From Macrobrachium rosenbergii (lineage: Eukaryota; Arthropoda; Malacostraca; Decapoda; Palaemonidae), in the NCBI RefSeq assembly GCF_040412425.1, contig NC_089763.1, positions 58,457,915 through 58,521,914 on the forward strand: a stretch of DNA of 64,000 bases, read 5' to 3'. Made by a program: the position numbers and the translations under genes. The notes beneath the pieces were generated by a model. The model was not told where the DNA came from. It saw nothing but the letters and a program-made list of their open reading frames with translations, and searched no databases. Shown one piece after another: positions 12,609 to 30,324 of this stretch; position 1 is the first letter of the stretch, and every line of letters starts with the position of its first letter.

Positions 12609-15308
12609 CAACTCCATCTCCCCTTCCTTCGATGTTGCCGTTTCTCTTAATTTTCATATACCTTTTTGATCGTTTTATTTATCCACGTTAACCTGGAACA
12701 TGATAACCTCATCCCCTAATAAAGTAAACCAGATATAAGTGGCCAGTTGTACATGTCGGCAAACTTCAGCGAGCAAGTAAGGCTAACTATCTCAAAAGTC
12801 TTTGCTCTGGAATGCAACAAAGTGGTTTAATTTCCAGTGAAAAGGCGTCCAAATGTGGCTGTAGTAAATGAGGTACATGTCAATTTTTACATTTTATTAA
12901 ATTTTTCAGGAAATGTGACAAATCAATCTCCCATACTCTTCCACCCCAGCACAGTGGCAAGCGTTATTAAATGACCCAGACAGCGTCACTTCCGATTTGA
13001 GATCTTTTCTCTGAATATGTAGGTAATCGGAATTTACATGTTATATAATCAGCCATATTAGGGGGATTCCTCAAGGCTTTGTGGTGGCATAACTGGAAAT
13101 TGTTAAACAAGTAGATTAATATATAAATTTTGTTTAACATCGTTATATTGAGAGACATCCCTTTTACTTACGGCTGTGCCATGTGGGTGACCTTAGCATT
13201 GAAAATGGGTGAATTTCATAATCGCTAAAGTGTTCAGAGATGGTGGGATACCTAGCTATTAAATTTCATGAGGGCGCAATGAAAAATTTTATTAAAAAGG
13301 ACGAAAGTAATAAAATTCTCCTGTGATTGTTATGCATTTTAATTAACAGACTTCCATACAGTTAAAACGCTTTATAGTGTAAGCATAAAACAGACTTCAG
13401 TGCTTTTTAGATCACAAACTATTAATCTGTGTGTGTGTGGTTGCAGGGGTGGTTATTCGTCTCATCTGAGGGATTTGTTTCTTATTGGACGTTTAAGAAG
13501 AGGATCATGCGAAAGACTATTTTTTCTTTGAGAAGAGGCGAGATTTAGAGATATAAGCTAATACATGTTTGTTTGTATCACGTTGAGAAAGATCTGGATT
13601 CATTAACTTCCTCTTTTATTGTTGAGGATAATGAGAAAGAATTGTAGCAAAACTGTTTTTACTTTTCTTTTAAAAGAATCATTGGGATGTAATATTTCAA
13701 AAATATTAATCTCATGAAAGCGCTTTTAATGTGACTGACTGTTTCTTTGTTATGACTGTAAGCCCATAATTAAGTTATAACTTGCATTTACGTTATAACT
13801 TGCATTTACATTAAGTGGAAGTAAATTGATTGACATTTGAATAAATAATGTCCTGAAGAGTTTTCTTTGACTATATAGTGGGCATTGATAGGTATGTCAA
13901 CGAATATTAAGTGTAAATAATAGTTGATGAAATATTTTACGACATTGTTAATTATCTGAATTATAATAATATTATCATCAAGATAGTGACCAAAAAACGT
14001 TATAGCAGCAGTGGACTATGACCTTGGGAAATTTGAATACAAGTAAACGGGAGAGAATCAGTGTCATTTGTTTAGCGATTACTGCTGCTTTACAGTCTCC
14101 ACTTAGGTCATAAGTAACTTTGCCGGAGAGGTCGTTTGTAGCATTGCTTTCGTAACGACCCACATTAACCGTGACAGTGCCGTTCTGTTGCATTTATAAT
14201 TAATGCAGCTGCCAGTCTTCCACTGCTTGTCCGAAGATATTTCGTTTACGTAAACACAGTATGTGTATTTTGCGTGTGTGCTTTTGTGTGTTGGGGGGGG
14301 TTTGGGGGGACTGTCTCATCAGAAGCGGAGTTGTTATGAAGAGTGGAGGTGTGAAGGCTTGGTGCATTCACATCTCGTGGAATTATCCAGTTGGATGGAT
14401 CTGTGTGGAATCACTGGTGTGCAAAGATGGAAGTGCAGTGCTTTCTTGTATATTAATGTATTTGTAATCATTTGAGTTTGATCATTCCCGTTAGTACGGG
14501 GTTGTTCTCTGGCTTGTGTTAGCAACTTGATGAGGGGTCCAATGTTACTGTGTCTGTGCGCTCCAGATCCGACTTCGTTGCAGAGGCGTCTTTATCGAAC
14601 CCTCTCTCGCCACAATTCCGTGAAGTCCATTCTGTTAGCTGTTGAGTATATGAAAATAACCCTTAGTGACTGCGGGCTGTAAACTGCGACCTCGTTAACA
14701 TTTAGGGGCTGACATGTGTCGTTAACGAGAGGCACATATATACAACAATGCGTCTGGCTGGCCCAAGGAAGGTGGGATGGCGAAGGCCATTCTGATGTTT
14801 TCACGAGATGACACTTTCAGCCTTGTGACCGTTATCGGCTTGGCATTATCATCGCGCGGCACCTGTACAATGCCTGCTTTTGTGAGCGTTCGGAGTGTAA
14901 TGTCGGAGGGAATTATTGGCTAGACCCGGCTAAGTAATGTCCAGAGGCGCTGTTTAATGTTCGAAGGTGCTGTTCATGTTTCCAGGAGGGAGTCAGTCGG
15001 AGGAGAGCTTCATGTCATGCACCAGACCTCCCTCAAATGTCTCCTTACAGAAACTGGACACTCTCCTCCTCATATACAGTATAATTCTTTTCGTGATGTC
15101 AGCTCTTAACTTTTGTTGACATGAGATAGTTGTATGTTTATTATTTAGTTTTGTACTTATTCACCATACGCCTTGCTCTCCGCTCAAAGGCTGTGATGCC
15201 GAGAGATGATACTGTATATTTGGGATGAGGTTGCTAGCCCCACTCATTTCAGAAGGTTATACAAGCGCGCGCGTTTACACACATGCACACGTATTTGTAT
15301 ATGTATAT

Positions 15309-15314
<6 letters not shown>
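12609..15314. other. unassigned sequence
   Basis: No gene could be supported. Small features are a 21-bp direct duplication at 13772-13812 (GTTATAACTTGCATTTAC twice), a short (GT)n at 13430-13438 and a G8 run near 14292-14299. Two overlapping plus frames at 14261-14475 follow a TG-rich start and look like low-complexity artefacts. Confidence 0.4.

Positions 15315-15402
<88 letters not shown>
15315..15402. repeat. (AT)n microsatellite
   Basis: About 44 AT units, preceded by a short imperfect AT stretch at 15297-15314. Confidence 0.95.
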
Positions 15403-15404
<2 letters not shown>

Positions 15405-16050
15405 TGTATTGTACCACATATGCTTGCCTGTTACTCTGTTAAAAATGTAGTTTTCTTGAAAATGAGTACATTAAGCCTATTTTTTTCTGAGCACACATTT
15501 GTGGTAAAAGCGATCAGAGAAATGGTGAAGAATGTCTGAAGGTCAGAGCCTCTTTTGCATGGAGTTAATGTATTACAAGCTTTGTACATATAAACATTCA
15601 CACACACATCAACCGCTACGTGATATAGGTTAGTAATGGGAAGTAAATTTTGCTTCTAAGAAATGGGTAGTTGAAGATGTAAGCAGGAACTAGAGAGCTT
15701 TGAAGTAGACGCCACAGGTGGTGTCGTTTTGTGCGAATTGTCTAGTTAATCTCGCCTTCTTCCTGTCTACTCCAAAAATTAAAAATAAACCGTTCGCCTT
15801 CCACCGCGTTCATGTGAATCGTGCAGACTTTGTCTTGGATTCCGTAATGGAAACATGCGACCCATTTCGCCGCGGTTGCACCAGTAGATGTCACGAGGTC
15901 ATGTTAAATATGCTTGTTAAATTACATGGGTGTTGTTAATATCCAGCAGCACTGTCGCTTGTCGCTGTTAAATGCCATTAGGCGGCGGCAGATGTTGCAT
16001 TAAATATTCAAGAGATAGCAGTAACTGTCTGAAGGAAGGATTCTCAAAGG

Positions 16051-16053
<3 letters not shown>
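15403..16053. other. unassigned, relatively CpG-containing stretch
   Basis: 15700-15990 has more mixed composition and fewer simple repeats than its surroundings, with a 73-codon plus frame at 15718-15939 that I do not recognise. It may be unique sequence, but nothing identifies it as an exon. Confidence 0.3.

Positions 16054-16117
<64 letters not shown>
16054..16117. repeat. (AG)n microsatellite
   Basis: About 32 GA units, uninterrupted. Confidence 0.97.
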
Positions 16118-16119
<2 letters not shown>

Positions 16120-16721
16120 ACGCATTGCATAATGGTGTCTGTTTCACTCATTCAAACACTTTAAAATTATTATTTTAATTTTATATAAATATTTGGGTTA
16201 AAAGTAGAGGAATTTTTTCTCGTAAGAAATGGAAGGAATGCCATTTGTGCTAGAATATGCGACCATGAGCATCCGTAGATAAAGCCAACCCCTTTCCTAA
16301 GCTCCCCCCAAAAAATAATCACGTTATGACCTTATACCCGAATTCTCATTGCAGTGAATTCTTTTCTTCTTCCAAAGCCCCGGATTCCTTTTAAAGATTT
16401 TTTTAGCCTATGCAACGGGAAAAAGTAGAAAAAGGTATTTTGTATTGAAAAAGAAATGTTTCATTCCTCAAGACTTATATTTTAAGTTGAATGAATTTGT
16501 ATATTATTGTTAGATTTAATAATAATTCGTTCGTTAAGAATAGTGTGCGTCACAATAAAAAAATAAAAAGTAAACATAGAAATGCTAGTAGGGCCAAACG
16601 AATAGGTATGTTAAAAAAAATTATTCATGTAACATGACACGCCTTCCTTAAAGTATGCTTTTTGTGCAAAAAAAAAAAAGTTCTCACTAGGAAGCATCGT
16701 TGGAAACAACGGTTGAATCGG

Positions 16722-16723
<2 letters not shown>
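16118..16723. other. unassigned AT-rich sequence
   Basis: No gene seen. An A12 run lies at 16668-16679. Confidence 0.4.

Positions 16724-16777
<54 letters not shown>
16724..16777. repeat. (CT)n microsatellite
   Basis: About 27 CT units. It lies about 600 bp from the (AG)n tract at 16054, so the two tracts are inverted relative to each other. Confidence 0.97.
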
Positions 16778-16782
<5 letters not shown>

Positions 16783-17714
16783 GAATACCACATAATGGAA
16801 GGAGAGTAAAATGGTAATGCTCGCAGTTGGAATTGTGCATCGCAGCACCAGAGTCATAATTTCTGTTTAGCTGATAACTGAAGCAAATTATGAATGGGAA
16901 ATCTTTAAAGGAATGCGGAAGATAAATGGACTTCATTCAGGTCTGGTGAGGAATTTTTGTCTAAAATTGTTACGAAACAACTGGGCCAATGCTCAGCAGC
17001 CGAGATTAGTTGGCCTGAGTATTTTGCGTCTGTTCCTGGAGAGTTCATACACGTGGGTAACTTTTAGCATTCTGTTCACAGACAGTGGTTGAGAAAGAAT
17101 TGTGCATCACTATAAACCATGTGTCACTTCGGATACATGATAGTTGTCCAACATCGGGCTTTTGTTTAGCAATGTTTTTTCGACGAGTTACATTAACTGA
17201 AAATAATTTCACTCTCCTTTGGCACAATTACGGTTGTTAAGATAAAGCGCTTCCTGGGCCTGCTGGAAAATTTTTGGTAGAACGAAATTTCATTCTGCAT
17301 ACGAAAGTTACAGAAATGTGATTTCACAAGTATCTGCTTGGAGTTCATTGACAGATAGTAAAATAGAGCAAAATAAAGCATAGACATTATAAGGAAATGG
17401 TGATGAGCAGCTTGTAGGCAGTGACAGTAACGCGTCATCCTTGAAAATGCCCATCCTTCTGATTGTTTTTTGTTGGAAGTTAATGCATACTTTACCAACG
17501 TTGTGAATAACTACCAAATCCCGTTTTTGTATGATTTTCATGAGTTCCTTGCCAAAACCTCACCTTCGTATAATTGTAGAATAGTTTTGCTTTTTTTCAC
17601 ATATTCTGCAGGAAGATAAATTTTATTTTCCAAACGTTTGAGACTGAAAAAATAATGGTTGGTGCGCCATGTGAAGCAAAAACACGCGCACAAACATACA
17701 TACATACACTAACT

Positions 17715-17718
<4 letters not shown>
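16778..17718. other. unassigned sequence
   Basis: Two overlapping minus-strand open frames (17193-17498 and 17308-17541) have no recognisable domain and no codon pattern that would support a gene. Confidence 0.35.

Positions 17719-17802
<84 letters not shown>
17719..17802. repeat. (TA)n microsatellite, with (CA)n nearby
   Basis: About 42 TA units. A short (CA)n follows at 17848-17864. Confidence 0.95.
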
Positions 17803-17804
<2 letters not shown>

Positions 17805-17864
17805 TGTGTCATGTGAGAGATAGTCATTCTCTTTCTCCCTCTATGCCACACACACACACACACA

Positions 17865-19048
17865 CCTTTGGGAATTACAGTCTACGGTCTAGTTCAGATT
17901 GGTCTTGGGCCGTTTTGATAATGTAAGGTTGCCGTGAGGGAATCGGAAATAGCGAAAGAACTTGAGCCTGGTGGCCTGTGGCAGGTGGGCTTCATCTCCC
18001 AAGTTTCATCACTTGGACCTTCTCAAATCTCCCCTCCACCCGCGACATTCCTTAACGAGCTTGCGCTTTCGTCGTAGTTATCCTTCAGTAATGTAACTGT
18101 GGCATTCAAGGGCATTGTTTTTGTACTGTACGCACGCGCTTATAAGGTTCATTCATAAGTAATAGTACGAATTTTTTTTAACCGCCTGTTGGGCGGGATG
18201 GCTGGAGGAGAAATCGTTATGTAACAAACAGCTTTCTTCGTGTGTATTATTAATGGAATCCAGTTGAACTGCAACACAGCTGAAGGTTGTACTTTTACTC
18301 CAGTCTTATATGGCACTGTCACGAAAGGTGTCCGTTAGTGTTTAAAATGACGTAATTTCTCGCTGTTATTTTTCCGCTCTTTTCGGAAAGTAGGGTATAT
18401 AGGTTTTTCGTTTGTTTTTGAGATGTCAAAGTATAACGATGTGTGTTATTTACTCAGTTGATGATATTCGTTTTCCGTCTACGTTATTGCACACGGTTTT
18501 GATGCTTTTTGATTTTAAGTGCAATTTGACTGCACTGGCAGAAGTCATCTCCTGAGGTTGTCATTACGCTGGGCTAAAATGGACTTGCTGGTAATTCGTG
18601 AAATTGGTCTCCCTTACAGTATAATGGTGTAAGTTAGTAAGTGGTTCGCGGTGCAGCATGATAAAGTTTCCTCAGTCATTGTTGGATAACATGAAGCTCG
18701 AGTAATATAGCACAGGGTGAACCGGCGTTTGTCTCTGTAACTGAAGCTGATAGGATGAACCAGGCAGTGACTAGTCATGCCGTTGAATTTTTCCGAAGCC
18801 AACTCTAGTGGGAAAATCGGCTTGTTGGAGTATATGAATTTTTAACATAAAGCAATTTTCTCTAGACAAAAAAACAAAAAAAGATAGGACAAAGGTTGCT
18901 GCCACGCTCATACTTTTAACTGCTCATCATGGATGAACCCCTGGAAAAAGTTTCCACAGCATTATACATATCGTTCACTTACACAGAAAGCCCATCAGCA
19001 GCATGTCGAACTACCTCACCCGGACTGTTTAATCCTCCTCCATGTATT
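17865..19048. other. unassigned sequence
   Basis: Mixed composition, no gene or repeat recognised. Confidence 0.4.
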
Positions 19049-19237
19049 CAGCTTGTTCTAAGTCTTATTCGCATTCCTTTAACTTTGGGAATATACAATT
19101 TGCAGGAACTTTCATGCACACATACACACAAACACACACATACATATGTGTGTGTGTGTACGTTTGTGTAGGTATGAAAGTTCGTGCAAATCGTATATTC
19201 CCAAAGTTAGAGGAATGCATAGAAGACTTAGAACAAG

Positions 19238-19240
<3 letters not shown>
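19049..19240. repeat. long inverted repeat (palindrome), arms about 96 bp
   Basis: The left arm (19049-19144) and right arm (19145-19240) are reverse complements with few mismatches. Matching landmarks are CAGCTTGTTCTAAGTCTT on the left against AAGACTTAGAACAAGCTG on the right, and ACTTTGGGAATATAC on the left against GTATATTCCCAAAGT on the right. The centre is CA/TG-rich around CATATG, with essentially no loop. A (TA)n tract abuts the right end. A foldback or MITE-like element is the simplest reading. A transcribed hairpin is possible but unsupported. Confidence 0.9.
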
Positions 19241-19321
<81 letters not shown>

Positions 19322-19324
19322 ATG

Positions 19325-19368
<44 letters not shown>
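19241..19368. repeat. compound (TA)n-(TG)n microsatellite
   Basis: (TA)n runs to about 19315, then mixed TG/TA, then (TG)n to 19368. It begins exactly where the preceding palindrome ends. Confidence 0.95.
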
Positions 19369-19370
<2 letters not shown>

Positions 19371-19593
19371 AACTTACTGTACTTCAGGCTTTATGATCAT
19401 CAAATTAAACATCGGAATTCGTTAGTATTTGGATGATGATTTACAGGAAATTTCATATGCCGTCGTGATAAACTGTTTGACTGCTGGTTGGTATGAGAGA
19501 GGTTTTTAGCCTAAAGAAATCTTGTCAGAAAAATAGACAGGCATTATCTTTGGGAAAACCTCTCTTAAGTAATATACTGTATATGTATATATA

Positions 19594-19728
<135 letters not shown>

Positions 19729-22441
19729 GATATAGATATAGGTATGTACATACATACTGGTCACATAATGGTCATATATGTATTTATCGACTGCCTCACA
19801 ATATTTCGGATGTGCTTGTCACGACAAGTGAGAATCCGAGTGGGAAGTAAATGATCCGCTTTGTCTCTGGGAATATTTATAACAGTCACCAACTTCCGTT
19901 CTTCCACCGCACTAATAACGACCACTGCTTCATCTTCTTGGTTTCCATTGACTCTCTTGATCTTACTGCTGGCTAGGTTTACTCTCACTTTTATCCACTT
20001 ACGCACACTTAAACTCTGCAATTTTTGCCACTATACGTGATCTGTATTTTATCATCCGCAAATACAAAACCTTGATGCAAGGTTGACGATGAATTTGCTC
20101 ATCCTTCAGCCTTGCTCTTATATCTTTTCTCCTTTTGCTGTCCTTTCTAAAATGTCATGCAAGCAAAACAAGTATGCACACTGCCTTATCAGTTGGGAAG
20201 GACGTTGTTGATGATTTGAAAAAGTCATGTATTGAAGCATAAGAAGCAGGTGGATAAAGAAAAGAAAATTTTCCCATAACGAAAAAAAAAACTCGATCTC
20301 TACTTGGCTTGTTATTTTTGCTAAGGAGCTCATCATAAATCGCTTTTTCAGACCTGAAACCGAATAATATTTTGAGCTAGAGCATTGTGTATTGAACAGA
20401 GACCACCGTGGCACGCATGCCCCGGGTAGTATTTACTGGACTATTTCCAATTTCATGGAAACCTAGAGACAAAACTATGAATATGGTACTTGAAGAGATT
20501 GCACAAGCGTTCGGGGATTAGAACCTGGCTGATGTATGTAATCAGGAGCACTCCTTGCGGAATGATGATACTGCAGTGTTTTCCTCGTTGCGAATGTGCA
20601 ACGACACACCAAGGCGTCGTCGTATTAGTGTTTCCCTTTTCCTTATTTTTTTTTTATTGAATAATAACTCATAGCTTATTTTTTCTTTTTGGTCGGGCGG
20701 TAAGGGAGGGAAAAGTTTCGGAAGAGTTTGGAACTACGATGTCTCAAGGAAAATAGAAGGCGTCGCAACTTGATTTTCATCGTTGTAACAGTTTTTTAAC
20801 TCCTCTACTGATTGCTTCCTTAAGTATAAATCTGCTCATGTCACATTATAATGTAATCAACAATATTAACTAATCTATTTTGAACAGTTACCTTCACTTC
20901 AGTAGAATAGCATTACATTTATTCTTTCCTTTTACAGCGTACCACCTAAAGTCAAAAGAGGAAAATCGTAACTACTAATCTCTTATTAAAAAATTACGGT
21001 AGTAAGCATAGTAACTATTAAGAGCACATATTTGTCATAGTGATATATTAGCAATCAAAGCTGATCTAATATGAACAGTTAACTTTACCTCAACGGAGCA
21101 CCAAATTTTAAACTTGGCCTTAGACGCATTCAGATGCAGTGTTGGTATTGCTTCGTTCTTTATTCCATGTCATCTCGGTATCCGGATTCCATGTCATTTA
21201 TATCAGAAGTTTCTTGCATAAGCAGGCGATTCAAAATGCAAGCAGCAAATCCTCGAAGAATCCTTATTTAATTCATCTTTTCTCTTCTGTAAAGGAATCC
21301 ATTTCTTTCATATATTTAATTTTTAGGAATCTTGTGAAAAGTAAGATCAGTAATTGCAATTGGAGTTACATTAGTACAGTGCCCATAAATTTGCCATAAT
21401 TCTAACATTTCGATGTCCAAAATACGCGTGAATACAGCATTAAATCACGATCTCATTTACACTTGTTCCTATACTTGCTTAGTGAGTTCACGCGCGAACC
21501 CTGCCGCATTTTGGATTGGCTGTGAACAGACGTCTCTTTCTTGGCCATGGTGTCGTAAGTATGTAGATGAGAGGAGGCGACATCATATTTCAGGTTCCAT
21601 AGAGGAGGTTTTAAATAGTGACGTTGGCGTTGATAGTGTCCGTGACTTTTTAAAAGCTATTAAATTTTTTGTTTTGTTATTTTTAACCATTTTATCTTTT
21701 ATTAGATTATTAGTAATTTATCCTCAAAGTTTTACATTTTAACCATTCATATCACATTAGTAAATAACCTAACGGTTCCAGTGCCAAGTCGTTAGACTAG
21801 ACTTTCATAAATCAGATCAAACCAAGTCACTTCAACCTTACAGCTCTGAGAGGAAAATGTACTTTATCTCAAACAAGGATCGTAAAGCCTGAGAAGATAG
21901 CTAAACTTTCGATTTTTATTTATATGTACTTCTCATGCGCGTTATTTTATATTCTACTTGTTCGGTAAGTGTATTTAAATGTTCTGAAGAAGCTTAGCCC
22001 CCGTTTAGTGTGGAGAAAAAAAAACAATCATAGATTTTAAGAGCGAAATGTTTGCCAAATTTTCTTCAGTCTTAATTTTAAACCCTTTTTCATGACAGAA
22101 AGATAATTGTATTGTTTGCTGTAGTGACGTTTCAACGACCTGGAGAAAAATGTAATTTCATTTTTTTTTATTTTGTTACTGCTGTTGTATCAATGTACTA
22201 TTTATTTATACTGTTATCTGTCGCCTTATTCTTCGGCGTTCAAAGTTCTTGTTTTCTCTTGTGCACAGGTATGTGGAATGATGGCTATGGTTGAGATTTG
22301 ATGGCGCCCGGAGATTTATACTGTGGCAGGGGTATGTACAGTAAATTCCCTTTCCCTCACCTTACTTTCTTCATTTTTCTCCACCCCATGTTGCGACGGT
22401 GGGCTATTGTTTTGGGGGTCTTTCAAATAAATCGCCGATCT

Positions 22442-22443
<2 letters not shown>
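19729..22443. other. unassigned sequence
   Basis: Several short open frames occur on both strands, the longest at 21413-21742 (plus, 109 codons) with a hydrophobic C-terminal third. None has a recognisable domain, splice context or homologue that I know, and nothing separates them from chance frames. Confidence 0.35.

Positions 22444-22514
<71 letters not shown>
22444..22514. repeat. (CT)n microsatellite
   Basis: About 35 CT units. Confidence 0.97.
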
Positions 22515-22518
<4 letters not shown>

Positions 22519-22781
22519 GAAATCATATTTTCACGAAGTTCCTTATTCGATTTAGCATAATAGTTGTAAAAAGTAGTAACCAGCTTCCTCAGAATAAACT
22601 GCCCACTTGAACAAACGATTGGAAATAATATATGTATACATTATATGTGCATGTATCCATACTGTATATATATATATATATATATGTGTGTATATATATA
22701 TGTATATATATATACATAATTTATATATGAAATATATATTTCATAAAAAATATATGTATATATATACATATACAAAAGTTT

Positions 22782-23035
<254 letters not shown>

Positions 23036-23040
23036 ATAAT

Positions 23041-23910
23041 TTTTTTTTTTATGATTAGCAACGATAGTTTTAAATTCCATATCTAGTCGTGCAGGGGTAC
23101 AATGCAGGCCATTCTATCGAACTACTTGCCGTTTGGTACTCCCCTATACTACCATCATTTTCAGTACATTATGAGTACACTAGTTGTGTAATAAGAGTAC
23201 ATGAATGAATTAAAGTAAGTACATAATCAAATAAATAATCATAGCCAACAAATTAAATGAGACAGTTATAGTATTTTTGGTGTTATCTCAAGGGAACTAA
23301 AACCCAGGTCTGTGGTTAGATAAGGTACAGAATCTAAAATAAAGCCCTGGGCTTGGAAACGGCGATTATCGGGTCGCCAGGCGTAAGGGAGCTTGGTTTA
23401 GCATATACTTGAACCAAGCACCCACTACCAGCGTCAGAGATATTTCAATCATTAAATTAAAACGTAAGTATAATGTGAATTCAACTAACAAATTTTTCAT
23501 TTTTAAATTACAAAAGCGTCTCGAGCTTGACCATTTGATCTTAGTTATTATATCGATGAAATCAACTCAGTTTATTAGATATGTAGATATATACTTCGCA
23601 TTGAAGTTGCATTAATTGTGTGAAGAGTGTATTATAGATTTTGAGATGGGTCTGAGCTAGATGTGGTTTTTCTTATTGGATTTCAGTGACGTTTACGCGG
23701 AAAGCTCGGTTAAGGAAAAGAAACGACTGAAGGCTATTTTCAGATACGTTTCCAGGATATTTCTTTAACGTTGGGAGATAATGAAAATCCTGTGATTTCA
23801 GTGCTTATGTGGATTGAAGAATACTCTCACTGTGGTGGCGATGAAATGGATATATCCTTTAAACTCGGCCAGATTGTGATACGCCAAAGGCAGGACATCA
23901 TCTGCAGTTA

Positions 23911-23912
<2 letters not shown>
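23041..23912. other. unassigned sequence
   Basis: No gene or repeat recognised. Confidence 0.4.

Positions 23913-23975
<63 letters not shown>
23913..23975. repeat. (AG)n microsatellite
   Basis: About 31 GA units. Confidence 0.97.
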
Positions 23976-28092
<4,117 letters not shown>

Positions 28093-28249
28093 TGGCGTAA
28101 GAAAAGTAAAGGTATTTTTTAACAAGTGAAACATTGACAGTGAATTCTTGGAACTTAACCATTGATAAACTACAAGTACCCTCTTTTGGAAGACCTTTAG
28201 GCAGACGCCGATGGCCTCGATAAGGTAAACCTATCCTAATGGCGAAACA

Positions 28250-28251
<2 letters not shown>
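28093..28251. other. unassigned sequence
   Basis: Short gap between the SINE head and the next (CT)n tract; nothing recognised. Confidence 0.4.

Positions 28252-28309
<58 letters not shown>
28252..28309. repeat. (CT)n microsatellite
   Basis: About 29 CT units. Confidence 0.97.
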
Positions 28310-28311
<2 letters not shown>

Positions 28312-29500
28312 GACATCAGCAGTACAACTTTTCATTGACATTATCAGTTCGGAGTCTTTTTCACGCGCACTTATAGTCTTCAGACTTTCATTTTCCTTTA
28401 TTAGGAATTTTCCTCTTCTTTTTTTAACGTCACTCCCGGTAAATGTTATTAAACGGCGCGGGGATTCCCCCGGGCATCCTGACATTAACATAAATTATTG
28501 GCTTTTGTGAAATATTAAAAGCGACGGATTTTTAGCCAACTTTTTTCATGAAGGGGTAAGACAGCAGCGTTATTATTATTAGGAAGCGGAATATTGAGTA
28601 ACTTTTTAGGGCGAGGCTGAATGGGCCTTGGTGTGAGTGGTTGTCTGTTCTGAGAAATTGTTTAGTTTTTCATAATGTTGTGGTCGATGTGTGGGTTATG
28701 AGTTTTTCTCATCAGGTCATCCCTTTATTTATTACCCCAACTAACGAAGTGGGAGGGACGCTTTTTAGCATTGTGTGTGTGTGTGGGGTCGGGTGTTTTT
28801 TTTTTTTTTTTTTTTTTTGTTAGCAGGATATCCCAAAACTGATAAAAAATTGAGTGAAACTTAGATGACTCATAAGGTTATCATCTCCTTAAGGTTCCTT
28901 GATAGTATATCAGGTAAAGTTCTCCAAATGATGTCGATCCCAAGGTCTAGAGAATATTCTCTAGGCCTTGGTCGATCCTATTCTGAAGGAGTAAGGAGAA
29001 GCACGTGAAGACTGGAGTTTTGGTGGATTAAATGTTTTATAGCCCGTATGTATTTGGGTGTTGTTGATGGAGGTATGCTTTGTATTGAGTGCACACGTTT
29101 GAGTTATCATTGTTGAATATAGTTAAGCCCATTGTAAGTTTCATTGGATATGGCGCCTCCATTGGTAAACATTTTTGTTGTTCTTGTTCTTGCCATTTGG
29201 TCCTGCGCTCATATTTTTACAACTCTTCCATACGGCCGCCATTTAATTTTGTATAAAACCCACCTAGCTTGTTTCATTATTCCACTAAGGCTTTGCCAGT
29301 GATTGGCGATATTGATGATAATACCACTGGGTGAGAGTGTATTTTAACGTAGGGGCAGGCTTTACGATATGTTCAGATGTCTTAACCAGTCAATACATAT
29401 TTTCCAGTTATATGGTTTTTAATCGCTCTCAAAGGTAAACCCCTTCGGTGTACTTATCTTAAGTGGCGGCTTTGATACTTTTTCAGTGGTCGTTCAACCT
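28310..29500. other. unassigned sequence with a 32-bp palindrome
   Basis: 28940-28971 is a nearly perfect palindrome (CCAAGGTCTAGAGAATA and its mirror) flanked by GTCGATCC on both sides. A T-run lies at about 28797-28818. No gene recognised. Confidence 0.5.
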
Positions 29501-29610
29501 TGATTCAGCAATTAAAGTTGAATGTAGCAAGGGCTTGTATTGTATTTTTTTTAAACTCCAGCTTTTTGGTACTGCACACTTAGCGCATACACACACATTA
29601 TATATATGTA

Positions 29611-29679
<69 letters not shown>

Positions 29680-29909
29680 TAAAACGTATTTATCCACAAA
29701 AAGTACATTTATGATTAAAGCTGTTTCAGAATATTCATTAAAATTTGATCAATGTTTTTCTACTTTAGTTCACGTCTTCAGTGATAGATTTCTCAACAAC
29801 AGCAGGATTTTGTGTTTGAGTTTGATTCAGCAATTAAGTGTAAATGTTGTAATGACTTGCCTTGTGTTTTTCTGAAACCACCCATATTTGTGGTACTTCA
29901 CCCATATTT

Positions 29910-30006
<97 letters not shown>

Positions 30007-30138
30007 TTGATAATGTGGACTGTTTGTCCAAGAAAGCTTGTAACTTTTGAATAAAAACTCCATTAGATACCATCCAGTTTGAATGAGGTCCTTTTAGTAA
30101 TTCTACTAATGCACAGAACAATTGTGTATGTGATAAAA

Positions 30139-30228
<90 letters not shown>

Positions 30229-30324
30229 TATTTCACTGAAAGAACGTATTTATCAATAAAAAAAGTATATTTGTGTCAAGCTATTTCAGAATATTTATTC
30301 ATTTCTGATCAATGTTTTAAGTTT

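Noticed and set aside
14261..14475. Two overlapping Cys/Val-rich plus-strand frames
   Set aside because: They start in a TG- and G-rich low-complexity patch, differ only in frame, and show no domain.
16625..16936. Open frames rich in alternating Arg-Glu or Ser-Leu (also 15972-16178, 22298-22555, 23771-24070, 28231-28491)
   Set aside because: They are products of (AG)n or (CT)n tracts with short unrelated ends.
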